Shown here: in pieces, positions 42,345-51,583 of the stretch
Layout of the letters: every line of letters begins with the position of its first letter
How positions within the stretch are numbered: the stretch's first letter is position 1
Source of the DNA: Clostridia bacterium
GTDB lineage: Bacteria > Bacillota > Clostridia > TANB77 > CAG-508
Direction of reading: 5' to 3'
NCBI GenBank assembly: GCA_017939755.1
Contig: JAGBAJ010000051.1
Coordinates: 1 to 64,000 of the forward strand
Length of the DNA: 64,000 nucleotides
Notes under the pieces: generated by a model
Seen by the model: the letters and a program-made list of their open reading frames with translations, nothing else
What the model was told of the DNA's origin: nothing
Databases searched by the model: none
Program-made: the position numbers and the translations under genes

Positions 42345-45300
42345 ATGTTAGTAGACAAGAGCTTATTAGAAGAGATTTCTCTTAATGCAACTGAAGAAAA
42401 GCTTGTTAGAGTTGATGAATTTCTACAAGATGATTTAGTGAAAATTGTTAAAGCTACATATGATGATGATAAAGATTTTGAATTATATGCAAAGGTCAAA
42501 GATAATTTTGAAACTCAGGATGTATATACAAAAATTCAAAAAAATAAGATAGCAAAGATGGAATGTAGTTGTGAGGAATTTGTAAAATCACATAAACTAT
42601 GCAGCCATATAATTGCTACAATAAATAAATTTGACACTAGCGAAGAATATGCCAATATATTTGGCATAGGAAGTGCGGGTAAGAGCGATACAAGACTATA
42701 TAATAGAGCAAACCAATACAAAACTTTCAATCAAATTATTAGTGCATTTTATGATGATTTTAAAGAAAAGGAAGAAAAAGCTAAGATATCTAAAAAAGGT
42801 CAAGGTGATTTAATAGGTATTGGAATGAAAATTATATACAATCGTGCAGATAAGGAGTTAAGTGTAGAAGTAAAAATTGGTGATGGAAAAAATTATCACA
42901 GAGTCAAAAATCTAATGGAATTTTATGATAACTTTATGGATGGTGGAGTATTTAAATATGGCCAAAAGTTAGAGTTTAAGCATTCTAGAGAGATGATAAA
43001 GCCTAACGATTTGAACAGACTTGACTTTATTTTAAAATATGCAGAATTAATGAAATACACAAACGAGTCTATTGGTCAACAACGTTATTATGGAAAAGTA
43101 ATGAAAGAAAATGAGATTATTATCACAAATTCATGTCTAGATGAGTTATTTGAAGTTCTTGAAGGCAAATATATTAAAGCAAAAATAGATTACAAAACAG
43201 ATACAATATTATTCTTAGATGAAGAGCCAGATATAAAGTTTAAACTTGAGGAAGCCGATGATAAAAATTACAGATTACATCCGAATATAGATATTTATTC
43301 ATATGATGTATTACAAGGAAAAAATTATATGTATATGCTTATTGATGATGTATTATATAGATGTCCATTGTCATATAAAAATACAGTATTGAAATTACTT
43401 GATATGTTTAAGAATAATTTTACCAAAGATATTGTATTTAAAAAAACAGATTTACCAAAGTTATTTTCTCTTGTGGTCCCTAAAATAAAAAAGAATTTTG
43501 AAATAGGAAAAATAAATGAAGAAGAGATGGAAAAATACATACCTCAAGAGCTATATGTAAAGTTATTTTTGGATTCAACAGATACAAATTATATTACGGC
43601 TGACGTTAAATTTGGATACAAAGATATTGAATTTAATCCTTTAGTAGATGACTCAAAAGTGAAGGTTTCAAGAGATGTTGTAAAGGAGACGAAAGCACTA
43701 GAAACATTTATAAATACGGGATTTATGTTAGACCAACAAAGAGGAAGATTAATACTTACTGATGATGAAAAGATATACAACTTTTTATCAGAAGAGATTT
43801 TCTTTTATATGAAAAATTATGAAGTTTTAGTTACAGATAATTTTAGAAAAAAAGAAGTTAAACAACCCAAGATATCAAATGTTGGTATTAAAATTGAAAA
43901 TAATCTTCTTAAAATTGATCTTGCGGACTTCAATTTTTCTGCCGCAGATTTAGCAGAAATCATTGAGCGATACAGACTTAAAAAGAAATTTTTTAGGGCC
44001 TCTGATGGAAGTTTTATTGATTTAGAGACCAATGATACTTTGGAATTCTTAGAGAAATTAAATATTGATGGAGAGCTTCAATATAATCAGTTGATTAATG
44101 GCGAATTTGAGTTACCAGTGTATAGAACATTGTATTTAGATAAGATATTAAAAAACTCCAATATCAAGTACACAAAAAATAAAGAGTATAAAGATTTTAT
44201 AAATGATATTAAAAATAATGAAGATGATTATATTAAGGTTCCCGCTAATTTAAATGCTACAATGAGAAGATACCAAGAGGTTGGTTACAAATGGTTAAAG
44301 ACACTTGATAACTACGGTTTAGGCGGAGTTCTAGCAGATGATATGGGACTAGGAAAAACATTACAAGTTATTGCTGTATTATTAGACTATAAAAATACTA
44401 ATTTGAATAATAAAACAAGTATTGTAGTGTGTCCAAGCTCATTAGCATTAAATTGGTATAGCGAGATTAATAAATTTGCACCAACACTAAGTACATGTGT
44501 TGTGTCAGGGAGTGCAGAAGATCGAAAGAATATATTAAAAAGAATCGAGGATTTTGATGTTATTATTACATCATATGATTTATTAAAGCGTGATATCGAA
44601 GAATATAAAAATGCAGATTACGAATTTAAATATATTATTGCAGATGAAGCTCAATACATAAAAAATAATAATACTCAAAATTTTAAGGCAATTAAGAAGA
44701 TTAAAGCTCAAACCAGATTTGCCTTAACAGGAACCCCAATTGAAAATTCATTAGCAGAGCTATGGTCAATCTTCGATTTTTCAATGCCTGGTTATTTATA
44801 TGGATATAAACAGTTTAAGGAAACATTTGAAACACCGATTATTAAAGAAGAAGATTCATACAAAATAAAAAAATTAAAACTATTAATAGAGCCATTTATT
44901 TTAAGAAGAATTAAAGAAGAAGTTTTGACAGAATTGCCAGACAAAGTTGTTACTATTCTTAATAGTGAAATGGAAGAAGAGCAACAAAAACTTTACATGT
45001 CATATATGGCAGAAGCAAGAGAAGAAGTTGCTAATGAAATTATGATTGACGGATTTGAAAAGAATCAAATGAAGATACTTGCTTTATTAATGAGACTAAG
45101 ACAAATTTGTTGCCATCCAAGCTTATTTTTAGATAACTACAAAGATGGAAGTGGTAAATTAAATCAATGTATGCAAATAATTAAAGATGCTGTACAGGGT
45201 AATCATAAGATTCTACTATTCTCTGGATATACATCTATGTTTGACATTATTGAACCTGAACTTGAAAAAGAGGGAATTAAATTTTTTAAGCTTACAGGAC

Positions 45301-45662
45301 AAACAAAGGTAAGTGACAGAATAAAGTTAGTAGATGAATTTAATGAAAATAATGATATTAAAGTATTCCTAATTTCATTAAAAGCTGGTGGAACGGGATT
45401 AAACCTAGTTGGAGCTGACATGGTAATTCATTATGATCCATGGTGGAATATATCAGCAGAGAATCAAGCAACTGATAGGACGTACAGAATTGGACAAAAA
45501 CGTAATGTACAAGTGTACAAATTAATTACTAAAAATTCTATTGAAGAAAAGATATATGAACTACAACAAAGAAAAGCAAAATTAGTTGATGATATGTTAT
45601 CTACTAACGAGACATTTATAAGTAAATTATCTAAGGATGAAATAATGGATTTATTTAAATAA
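42345..45662 (+). CDS. SNF2 family helicase/ATPase with SWIM zinc finger
   Basis: This protein of about 1105 residues has a SWIM motif near residue 75 (CSCEEFVKSHKLCSH, CxCx(n)CxH). A long SNF2-associated bacterial region follows, then the two RecA-like domains. Motif I is DDMGLGKT (about 668), motif II DEAQ (IADEAQYIKN), motif III ALTGTPIENS. In the second domain KAGGTGLNLVGAD and QATDRTYRIGQ are clear. Such proteins are ATP-dependent DNA translocases related to RapA and to remodelers; the bacterial role is not firmly known, with recycling of RNA polymerase or DNA repair suggested for relatives. Ribosome binding site AGAAGGGGGTAAATC. Monocistronic by context. Confidence 0.92.
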   Translation: MLVDKSLLEEISLNATEEKLVRVDEFLQDDLVKIVKATYDDDKDFELYAKVKDNFETQDVYTKIQKNKIAKMECSCEEFVKSHKLCSHIIATINKFDTSEEYANIFGIGSAGKSDTRLYNRANQYKTFNQIISAFYDDFKEKEEKAKISKKGQGDLIGIGMKIIYNRADKELSVEVKIGDGKNYHRVKNLMEFYDNFMDGGVFKYGQKLEFKHSREMIKPNDLNRLDFILKYAELMKYTNESIGQQRYYGKVMKENEIIITNSCLDELFEVLEGKYIKAKIDYKTDTILFLDEEPDIKFKLEEADDKNYRLHPNIDIYSYDVLQGKNYMYMLIDDVLYRCPLSYKNTVLKLLDMFKNNFTKDIVFKKTDLPKLFSLVVPKIKKNFEIGKINEEEMEKYIPQELYVKLFLDSTDTNYITADVKFGYKDIEFNPLVDDSKVKVSRDVVKETKALETFINTGFMLDQQRGRLILTDDEKIYNFLSEEIFFYMKNYEVLVTDNFRKKEVKQPKISNVGIKIENNLLKIDLADFNFSAADLAEIIERYRLKKKFFRASDGSFIDLETNDTLEFLEKLNIDGELQYNQLINGEFELPVYRTLYLDKILKNSNIKYTKNKEYKDFINDIKNNEDDYIKVPANLNATMRRYQEVGYKWLKTLDNYGLGGVLADDMGLGKTLQVIAVLLDYKNTNLNNKTSIVVCPSSLALNWYSEINKFAPTLSTCVVSGSAEDRKNILKRIEDFDVIITSYDLLKRDIEEYKNADYEFKYIIADEAQYIKNNNTQNFKAIKKIKAQTRFALTGTPIENSLAELWSIFDFSMPGYLYGYKQFKETFETPIIKEEDSYKIKKLKLLIEPFILRRIKEEVLTELPDKVVTILNSEMEEEQQKLYMSYMAEAREEVANEIMIDGFEKNQMKILALLMRLRQICCHPSLFLDNYKDGSGKLNQCMQIIKDAVQGNHKILLFSGYTSMFDIIEPELEKEGIKFFKLTGQTKVSDRIKLVDEFNENNDIKVFLISLKAGGTGLNLVGADMVIHYDPWWNISAENQATDRTYRIGQKRNVQVYKLITKNSIEEKIYELQQRKAKLVDDMLSTNETFISKLSKDEIMDLFK

Positions 45663-45677
45663 ACTGTTACGATTCAC

Positions 45678-45744
45678 TGCTGTTTTTAGGGACTACTAAG
45701 AAAATTCGTTGCTGAAATTTTTTTAGTAGTCCCTAAAAACAGCA
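45678..45744. repeat. Long inverted-repeat element, 22-bp perfect arms
   Basis: TGCTGTTTTTAGGGACTACT... (45678-45699) is an exact reverse complement of 45723-45744, loop 23 bases. There is no T run behind it, so it is not a simple terminator, although it could stop transcription as a very stable stem. Confidence 0.8.
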
Positions 45745-45927
45745 CTATTGTATTTATTGGGTATTTATGCTATAACTAAAAAGAATAAAAAAATTATGTT
45801 CCAAGGAAAAAGCAACGAAAAGTAGCTTAGAATTAAGATTTTATGACACGTTGTGAAAATTCTGGGAATAATATAGATAAAATATAATTTAGGAAGAAAA
45901 TTGAATATGTGAATATGCATGGGTAAT

Positions 45928-46085
45928 AGCGTGAAAGATAATTGATTTTTACATCGTTAAATTTCATTTTAAATCCAATCAACGTGCAAAAAGCACGCCT
46001 CATAGATTTAAAACTCATTTGCTCTGCAAAAATACAATTCTTTTTCACACAAAATTTGTGCCTAGAAGTAATGGAGGTTTATATG
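45928..46085 (+). repeat. Repeated 5' leader element, copy C (before murL)
   Basis: The 5' module AGCGTGAAAGATAATTGA (45928-45945) and the 3' module CTAGAAGTAATGGAGGTTTA (from 46062) flank a spacer of about 115 bases. The spacer contains a CGTGC/GCACG hairpin and a Q-like CACACAAAATTTGTG palindrome. The murL ribosome binding site lies in the 3' module. Confidence 0.72.
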
Positions 46086-47453
46086 GATAACTCTTTAAAA
46101 TTTGAACAATACAGAAAAGAATATAAAGAATTTATATATAATAGCTATTCATTAACTGAAGATGAAGAGGCTATTTATCTAGAATATGATTTCGAAATTC
46201 CAGGACTTACTAGTTTTTCTCCAAAATTGAGAATTGCAAAGAAAAACATGAAGTTTAAATCAATAGATTCGGATTATGCTAGAAATATGGCATTTAATAT
46301 TGGTTTAATAGAGCTAATAAGTTATTGGAAAAGTGCTTGTCCACCTAAAATATTAATAAAATGTGGGTACATAAGTGAAGAGCAAATCAAATTTTGGAAA
46401 AAAATATATTTCTATGGATTAGGAGAATTATTTTATACTAATGGAATTAAAACAAGTAAGGAAGACTTTGTGACAATAGAGTGCAGTAAGCAAGTTGGAT
46501 TTAATTATAATTTTATAGAAGATTCATCAGAGGGATATATAGTTCCAATAGGCGGAGGAAAGGACTCTGTTGTTACATTAGAAACATTAAAAATAAACAA
46601 GTTAAATGACTTTGCACTTATAATTAATCCAAAACCTGTTACTCTAAAATGTGCAAAAATAGCTGGTTTAGAAAATGATAATATAATTGAAGTGTATAGG
46701 ACAATTGATAAACGATTGATTGAATTAAATGAAAAAGGATTTATAAATGGACACACTCCATTTTCAGCGATGCTTGCATTTGTATCATATTTCGTTGCAT
46801 ATTTACTTTCAAAAAAATATATTGCATTATCTAATGAAAATAGTGCAAATGAATCAAATGTTGTTGGTGAAAAGATAAATCACCAATACTCAAAAAGTTT
46901 TGAATTTGAATGTGACTTCGAAAACTATGCTAATCAATTTTTAAAAGCTCCAGTAAAATATTTTAGCTTTTTAAGGCCGTTAAACGAATTACAAATTGCT
47001 AAAATTTTTTCAAAACATGAAAAATATCATTCTGTATTTAAAAGCTGCAATGTAGGAAGTAAGGGAGCCGAATGGATTTGGTGCTGTAATTGTGCGAAAT
47101 GTTTATTTGCCTACATTATATTAAGCCCATTTTTATATAAAGATAAACTTGTAAGTATATTTGGAGAGGACTTATATGCAAAGGAATCGTTGTTAAAGAC
47201 TTTTATAGAGCTTACTGGAAATGGAGAAACAAAACCATTTGACTGCGTTGGAACATATGAGGAAGTAAACTTTGCAATTTCAAAAACAATAGAAAATTTA
47301 GAAAATAATGGTACAGAGCTACCAATACTACTTAAGTATTTTAAGGAAAATTTCAATATTGCTGATACATCAAAAGACATAACTAAATTATACAATAATG
47401 AAAATAATTTGACAGAAGAGCAAAATGGAATGCTAAGAAAAGAGGTTTTTTAA
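46083..47453 (+). CDS. murL: UDP-MurNAc-L-Ala-L-Glu epimerase (MurL)
   Basis: This protein of about 457 residues matches the MurL pattern. An N-terminal domain is followed by an ATP-pyrophosphatase-like PP-loop IVPIGGGKDSVVTLE (about 155). NENSANESNV and a C-terminal Cys-rich block (EWIWCCNCAKC) come later. MurL, first described in Xanthomonas with MurD2, epimerises the terminal L-Glu of UDP-MurNAc-L-Ala-L-Glu to D-Glu using ATP, bypassing MurI. The next gene is a Mur ligase starting one base after the murL stop, which strongly supports this role. ATG 46083 is preferred, with TGGAGG seven bases upstream; the frame stays open further upstream, but that part is the repeated leader. Confidence 0.85.
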   Translation: MDNSLKFEQYRKEYKEFIYNSYSLTEDEEAIYLEYDFEIPGLTSFSPKLRIAKKNMKFKSIDSDYARNMAFNIGLIELISYWKSACPPKILIKCGYISEEQIKFWKKIYFYGLGELFYTNGIKTSKEDFVTIECSKQVGFNYNFIEDSSEGYIVPIGGGKDSVVTLETLKINKLNDFALIINPKPVTLKCAKIAGLENDNIIEVYRTIDKRLIELNEKGFINGHTPFSAMLAFVSYFVAYLLSKKYIALSNENSANESNVVGEKINHQYSKSFEFECDFENYANQFLKAPVKYFSFLRPLNELQIAKIFSKHEKYHSVFKSCNVGSKGAEWIWCCNCAKCLFAYIILSPFLYKDKLVSIFGEDLYAKESLLKTFIELTGNGETKPFDCVGTYEEVNFAISKTIENLENNGTELPILLKYFKENFNIADTSKDITKLYNNENNLTEEQNGMLRKEVF

Positions 47454-47500
47454 TTGATTGAACGTTTAATTAATTATTTAAAAGAAAAAAAATATTAATA

Positions 47501-48799
47501 TTGGGATTTGGAAGAGAGGGTCAATCAACTTATAAATTAATACGTAAATATTTAGCAGATAAATATTTATGGATTGCAGATAAAAAGGTAGAAGCATTAG
47601 AAAACTCTGAATTATTATCTAACGATAATAATATAGAGCTAATTAGTGGGGACGGTTATTTAGATAATCTTGATGAATACGACTTAATTATAAAGGCACC
47701 AGGTGTATCGTTAGCTCAGATTGATACCTCAAATATAAAAAATAAAATATCATCACAATTAGAGCTTACACTTAAATTTTTTAAGTTATTTACAATAGGT
47801 GTAACAGGCACAAAAGGTAAGAGCACGACTAGCTCATTAATATATAAAATTTTAAAAGACCAAAACGTTAGGTGCGAGCTTATGGGAAATATAGGCATAC
47901 CTATTTTTGATACTATTGATGAAATTAAAAAGGGAACAACGCTTGTATTAGAGCTATCATCTCATCAATTAGAATTTGTGACGAAATCTCCTAATATTGC
48001 AATTTTATTGAATATTAGTCCGGAGCATTTAGATCACTATAAGTCATTTGATGATTATGCTAATGCAAAATGTAATATATACAAAAATCAATCAGGTATT
48101 GATTGGTTCTTTTATGGTGCTGATAATGATGTTGTAATGGAAAAGGTATGTAATCCAAATGGCAAAGTGTTCAGGGTAAGTATGACAAATTCTGAGGAGA
48201 ATAACATATTCATAAAAGATGAAATGGTTTATTTTAATGACGAACCAATATATGGAATAAATGAGCCACGAACATTAAAGGGCGATTTTAATTTAAATAA
48301 TATAATGTTTGCTCTTGGCGTGGCGAAGGTATTAGAATTAGATATGGATTTAGCCAAAAAATCAATTGCCGAGTTTAAATCTTTGCCACATAGACTAGAG
48401 CATGTGGGAACTTTTGACGGAGTTGATTATTACGATAATTGCATAGGTACAGTACCAATGGCTACTATAGAGGCAATAAAGGCATTAAAAAACGTGGATA
48501 CACTTATTATTGGTGGAATGGATAGAGGTATTGATTATAGTGAATTTATACAATTTTTAAATAATAGTAACATTTCTAATATTGTGTGCATGCCGAAGAC
48601 TGGACACGATATTGCTAAAAAATTAAATAGCGAGAAGTCAATTATTGTGGAGACCTTAGAAGAAGCGGTGGAAATATCTAAAAAAGTAACTAAAAAGGGT
48701 ATGAGTTGCCTAATTTCTCCTACTGCTGCAAGTTATGGATTTTTCAAGAATTTTGAAGAAAAAGGAGATAGATTCCAAGAGCTTGTAAAAAGTAAATAG
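47501..48799 (+). CDS. murD: MurD-type UDP-MurNAc-L-Ala:glutamate ligase (probable MurD2), 5' end in another frame
   Basis: This frame encodes a Mur ligase of about 432 residues. The ATP loop is GVTGTKGKSTTSSL (about 100), the central motif VLELSSHQLEF and NISPEHLDHY are typical of MurD, and the C-terminal domain has GDFNLNN and SPTAASYGFF. It adds glutamate to UDP-MurNAc-L-Ala. Coupling to murL suggests it uses L-Glu (MurD2) instead of D-Glu (inference). The natural start seems to be TTG 47454, with AAGAGG upstream, giving MIERLINYLKEKK. That frame then stops at 47498 after G-A8, while this frame resumes with ILILGFGREGQS. One extra A would join them into a normal MurD N-terminus of about 448 residues. 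TTG 47501 alone has no ribosome binding site. Confidence 0.82.
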   Translation: MGFGREGQSTYKLIRKYLADKYLWIADKKVEALENSELLSNDNNIELISGDGYLDNLDEYDLIIKAPGVSLAQIDTSNIKNKISSQLELTLKFFKLFTIGVTGTKGKSTTSSLIYKILKDQNVRCELMGNIGIPIFDTIDEIKKGTTLVLELSSHQLEFVTKSPNIAILLNISPEHLDHYKSFDDYANAKCNIYKNQSGIDWFFYGADNDVVMEKVCNPNGKVFRVSMTNSEENNIFIKDEMVYFNDEPIYGINEPRTLKGDFNLNNIMFALGVAKVLELDMDLAKKSIAEFKSLPHRLEHVGTFDGVDYYDNCIGTVPMATIEAIKALKNVDTLIIGGMDRGIDYSEFIQFLNNSNISNIVCMPKTGHDIAKKLNSEKSIIVETLEEAVEISKKVTKKGMSCLISPTAASYGFFKNFEEKGDRFQELVKSK

Positions 48800-48817
48800 A
48801 GAGGAATGAGATTAAAT

Positions 48818-49393
48818 ATGAAATTTATACTTGCATCTAAATCTCCAAGAAGAAAGGAGATTTTAAAAAAGATTATTCCGGAATTTGAAACTATAGTCAG
48901 TAACTCTGATGAACATTTAACATCAGGAATGCCAAAAAAAAATCAGGTAATAGAAATATCTTATCAAAAAGCAAAGGAAGTATTTGATAAAACAGAGGGA
49001 GATAGGGTAGTAATTGGTTCAGATACAATGGTTGTTAAGGACGATGTTATATACGGAAAACCCAAAAGTAAAGAAAATGCAAAAGAGCTTATAAAACAAT
49101 TGCTATCTGGAGACAAAATGCATGAGGTAATAACTGGAATTTGCGTTTTAGCACAAAAAGATGGAAAAATAGAAAGACATGATGAATTTGATTCAGCAAG
49201 AATATATTTTACGGATATTACGGATGAAGAAATAGATGCTTGGATTGCTACAGGAAAAGCAATGGATAAGGCAGGAGCATATGCAATACAAGATGAGTTT
49301 GGAGTATTTGTGGAAAAGATAGAAGGTAATTATAGTGCTGTAGTTGGCTTATCAATGCCTAAGGTATATAGTATTATAAAGAAATATATGTAA
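48818..49393 (+). CDS. maf: Maf family nucleotide pyrophosphatase
   Basis: This protein of about 191 residues starts MKFILASKSPRRKEIL, the SxSPRR signature of Maf. VVIGSDTMVV follows with the catalytic Asp, then GKPKSKENAKELIKQLLSG and the C-terminal GNYSAVVGLSM. Maf/YceF enzymes hydrolyse modified or canonical nucleoside triphosphates to monophosphates, and Maf influences septum formation in Bacillus. ATG 48818 gives the usual family start; ATG 48806 overlaps the GAGAGGA binding site. It follows murD by 18 bases and is probably co-transcribed. Confidence 0.93.
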   Translation: MKFILASKSPRRKEILKKIIPEFETIVSNSDEHLTSGMPKKNQVIEISYQKAKEVFDKTEGDRVVIGSDTMVVKDDVIYGKPKSKENAKELIKQLLSGDKMHEVITGICVLAQKDGKIERHDEFDSARIYFTDITDEEIDAWIATGKAMDKAGAYAIQDEFGVFVEKIEGNYSAVVGLSMPKVYSIIKKYM

Positions 49394-49432
49394 AAAGTAT
49401 AGTGGCAAAATATGTAAGAGGTAATGAAGAAA

Positions 49433-50791
49433 ATGAAAGATTATATAACTATTATAGGTGGAGGCTTAGCTGGATCAGAAGCGGCCTATCAAATTGCTAA
49501 AAATGGAATTAATGTAAGGTTGTACGAAATGAAACCAAAGGTTTTTTCACCAGCACATTCAAACCATAATTTAGCTGAAATTGTTTGTAGCAATTCTTTT
49601 AAATCTAATTTACATACAAATGCTTGTGGTTTATTAAAAGAAGAGCTAAGGTTATTAGATTCTCTATTAATAAAAATTGCCGATGAAACAGCTGTGCCAG
49701 CTGGTCAAGCTCTTGCAGTTGATAGAGATGTTTTTTCAAGAAGAGTAACTGAAGAGCTTAAAAAGATGGATAATATAGAAATTATTAATGAAGAAGTTGG
49801 AGATACAAAACATTTAAGAGATTTAATTGATGAAGGGATTGTAATTATTGCAACGGGACCGTTAACATCGGATAAACTTTCAAAAGAAATATCAGAGCTC
49901 ATAGGCAATAATGATTTACATTTTTATGATGCCGCAGCTCCAATTGTTACAAGAGATTCTATTGATATGAATATTGCCTTTTGGGGTGATAGGTATGATC
50001 AAGAAAGAGCTAAAGAAGAAGATGTGGAATTATGGAAAGAAATGGCAAAGAATATTGTAAATTCCGATTATATAAATCTTCCAATGAATAAAGATGAATA
50101 TGAGAAGTTTTGGAATGAACTTATCAATAGTGAAGTTGCCAAATTGCATGAATTTGAAAAACGAGAGATATTTGAAGGATGCATGCCTATAGAGATAATG
50201 GCAAAAAGAGGCATCGACACATTACGTTTTGGACCATTAAAACCAGTTGGTTTTACAGATCCAAGAACAGGTTATAGGCCATATGCGGTTGTGCAATTAA
50301 GACAAGATAATAAAGAAGGAACTATATATAATTTAGTTGGATTTCAAACTAATTTGAAATTTGGCGAACAAAAGAGAGTTTTTTCTATGATTCCAGGGTT
50401 AGAAAATGCTGAATTCGAAAAGTATGGTGTTATGCATAGAAACACTTATATTGATTCTACCAAATTACTGGATAATACATATAATTATAAACAAAAAAAT
50501 AATGTTTTTTTTGCCGGACAAATAACGGGAGTTGAGGGTTATGTGGAATCTATTTCGTCAGGACTTGTTGCAGCAATAAATGCTGTAAACAAATTTAAAG
50601 GAATAGACGAAAAGAAAGTTTTTAGCAATTTAACTATGATAGGGGCTTTAGCAGATTATATATCAACTCAAAATGACAGGCTTCAACCAATGAATGCCAA
50701 TTTTGGAATATTACCACCATTAGACGAAAAAATTAGAGATAAAAAATTAAGATATGAAAAATTAGCAGATAGAGCATTAGATAACTTGTAA
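49433..50791 (+). CDS. trmFO: Folate-dependent tRNA (uracil-54-C5) methyltransferase TrmFO
   Basis: This FAD protein of about 452 residues starts with the dinucleotide motif ITIIGGGLAGSEAAYQI. It has the TrmFO signatures LAEIVCSNSFKSN and GLLKEELRLLDSL, and later MHRNTYIDSTKLLD and FFAGQITGVEGYVESISSG. TrmFO forms 5-methyluridine at position 54 in the T loop of tRNA, using methylene-tetrahydrofolate and FADH2. The Cys residues in ANACGLL-like TNACGLL and VCSN are retained. Start at 49433 is eleven bases after AAGAGG; ATG 49424 lies only two bases from it. Length is normal. It follows maf by 39 bases. Confidence 0.95.
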   Translation: MKDYITIIGGGLAGSEAAYQIAKNGINVRLYEMKPKVFSPAHSNHNLAEIVCSNSFKSNLHTNACGLLKEELRLLDSLLIKIADETAVPAGQALAVDRDVFSRRVTEELKKMDNIEIINEEVGDTKHLRDLIDEGIVIIATGPLTSDKLSKEISELIGNNDLHFYDAAAPIVTRDSIDMNIAFWGDRYDQERAKEEDVELWKEMAKNIVNSDYINLPMNKDEYEKFWNELINSEVAKLHEFEKREIFEGCMPIEIMAKRGIDTLRFGPLKPVGFTDPRTGYRPYAVVQLRQDNKEGTIYNLVGFQTNLKFGEQKRVFSMIPGLENAEFEKYGVMHRNTYIDSTKLLDNTYNYKQKNNVFFAGQITGVEGYVESISSGLVAAINAVNKFKGIDEKKVFSNLTMIGALADYISTQNDRLQPMNANFGILPPLDEKIRDKKLRYEKLADRALDNL

Positions 50792-50832
50792 TTAAAACTT
50801 GTTATAATTCACAACTTTAGAATTAAATAATA

Positions 50833-50989
50833 AAGATTAGGGATATAGTGTAAATTTATAATGTTACGCCCCAACATCGAAGAATAAGTATACGTTGCTT
50901 CGCTGTACGCTTGCAACATTTACTTATTCTACCTTGTCGGTCCCCACCTTAACTTCATATTATAAATTTACACTATATCCCTAATCTTA
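50833..50989. repeat. Long inverted-repeat element, 30-bp perfect arms with nested hairpins
   Basis: AAGATTAGGGATATAGTGTA... (50833-50862) is exactly complementary to 50960-50989. Nested inside are AGAATAAGTA (50881-50890) with TACTTATTCT (50921-50930), and GTTGC/GCAAC. The whole 157 bases can fold into one long interrupted stem. No coding frame. Confidence 0.88.
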
Positions 50990-51059
50990 TATGAAATGAA
51001 ATTGATTTGTTAATTGTAATCAAAACTTAAAAATATTTTTAAATTTCGTATATTCAATA

Positions 51060-51088
51060 TGGACAAATCAATTTTTTAATAATATAAT
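51060..51088 (+). promoter_or_regulatory. Sigma-A promoter of the YdbC-like gene
   Basis: TGGACA (51060-51065) and TATAAT (51083-51088), spacer 17, 23 bases before ATG. Confidence 0.6.
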
Positions 51089-51111
51089 GAAAAAAAAACG
51101 GGGGATAAAAT

Positions 51112-51327
51112 ATGGCAGAGTTAAAATTTGAGATTATTGAAAAGATTGGGGTATTATCAGAAACTGATAAAGGATGGAAAAAAGAGCTCAACTTAGTAAA
51201 GTGGAATGATTTTGCACCTAAATATGATTTAAGAGATTGGAATGAAGATCATACACGAATGGGAAAGGGCTTAACATTGACTAGTGATGAACTTGCTAAA
51301 CTAAAAGATATATTAGAAAAAATGTAA
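51112..51327 (+). CDS. YdbC/PC4-like single-stranded DNA-binding protein
   Basis: This 71-residue protein has the compact PC4-like pattern FEIIEKIGVLSETDKGWKKELNLVKWND followed by YDLRDWNEDHTRMGKGLTLTSDELAKLKDIL. This matches the bacterial YdbC family, related to the eukaryotic coactivator PC4, whose dimers bind single-stranded DNA. Its cellular role in bacteria is not settled. Ribosome binding site GGGGGATAAAAT. A further small gene follows 27 bases downstream, likely in the same transcript. Confidence 0.87.
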   Translation: MAELKFEIIEKIGVLSETDKGWKKELNLVKWNDFAPKYDLRDWNEDHTRMGKGLTLTSDELAKLKDILEKM

Positions 51328-51354
51328 GTAAGAAAGTAGTAAAGGTCGTGCAAT

Positions 51355-51513
51355 ATGGAAACAAATTTTGAGGATATTTTTGAGTCAATTAAACAACTTC
51401 ATAAAAAATACAGCTCTGAGGAATATCTAACTAATTTGGAAAATTTTAACAAGAACTCAAAAGAATTAGAGCAAATTCTAGAAAAATATAAAAAAGATGA
51501 AGTAGAAAAATAA
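51355..51513 (+). CDS. Small acidic/basic helical protein
   Basis: This is a 52-residue open frame from ATG 51355 with AAAGG twelve bases upstream. The sequence is highly charged and helical (FEDIFESIKQLHKKYSSEEY; LENFNKNSKELEQILEKYKK), consistent with a small coiled coil. No family is recognised. It lies between the YdbC-like gene and a shared terminator, which suggests a two-gene operon. It may be a real small protein; codon pattern and position support it moderately. Confidence 0.55.
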   Translation: METNFEDIFESIKQLHKKYSSEEYLTNLENFNKNSKELEQILEKYKKDEVEK

Positions 51514-51548
51514 AGTATAGTAGCACACAAGTAAATTTAAATATAAAA

Positions 51549-51583
51549 TAAAAAAGCGGAGATATAAACTATCTTCGCTTTTT
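51549..51583 (+). terminator. Terminator of the YdbC-like operon
   Basis: AAAAAGCGGAGATA pairs with TATCTTCGCTTTTT (one G-T pair) over TAAAC, with a T run in the descending arm. It could act on both strands. Confidence 0.8.

Larger units (their letters stand above)
50792..51111. other. Gene-free region after trmFO
   Basis: This is 320 bases without a gene. It contains TGTTATAATTCAC (50800-50812), the large inverted-repeat element 50833-50989, and the promoter of the next gene at 51060. Confidence 0.6.

Noticed and set aside
45942-46082. Longer N-terminus for murL
   Set aside because: The extra 47 codons are the repeated leader element, and the good ribosome binding site is at 46071-46076.
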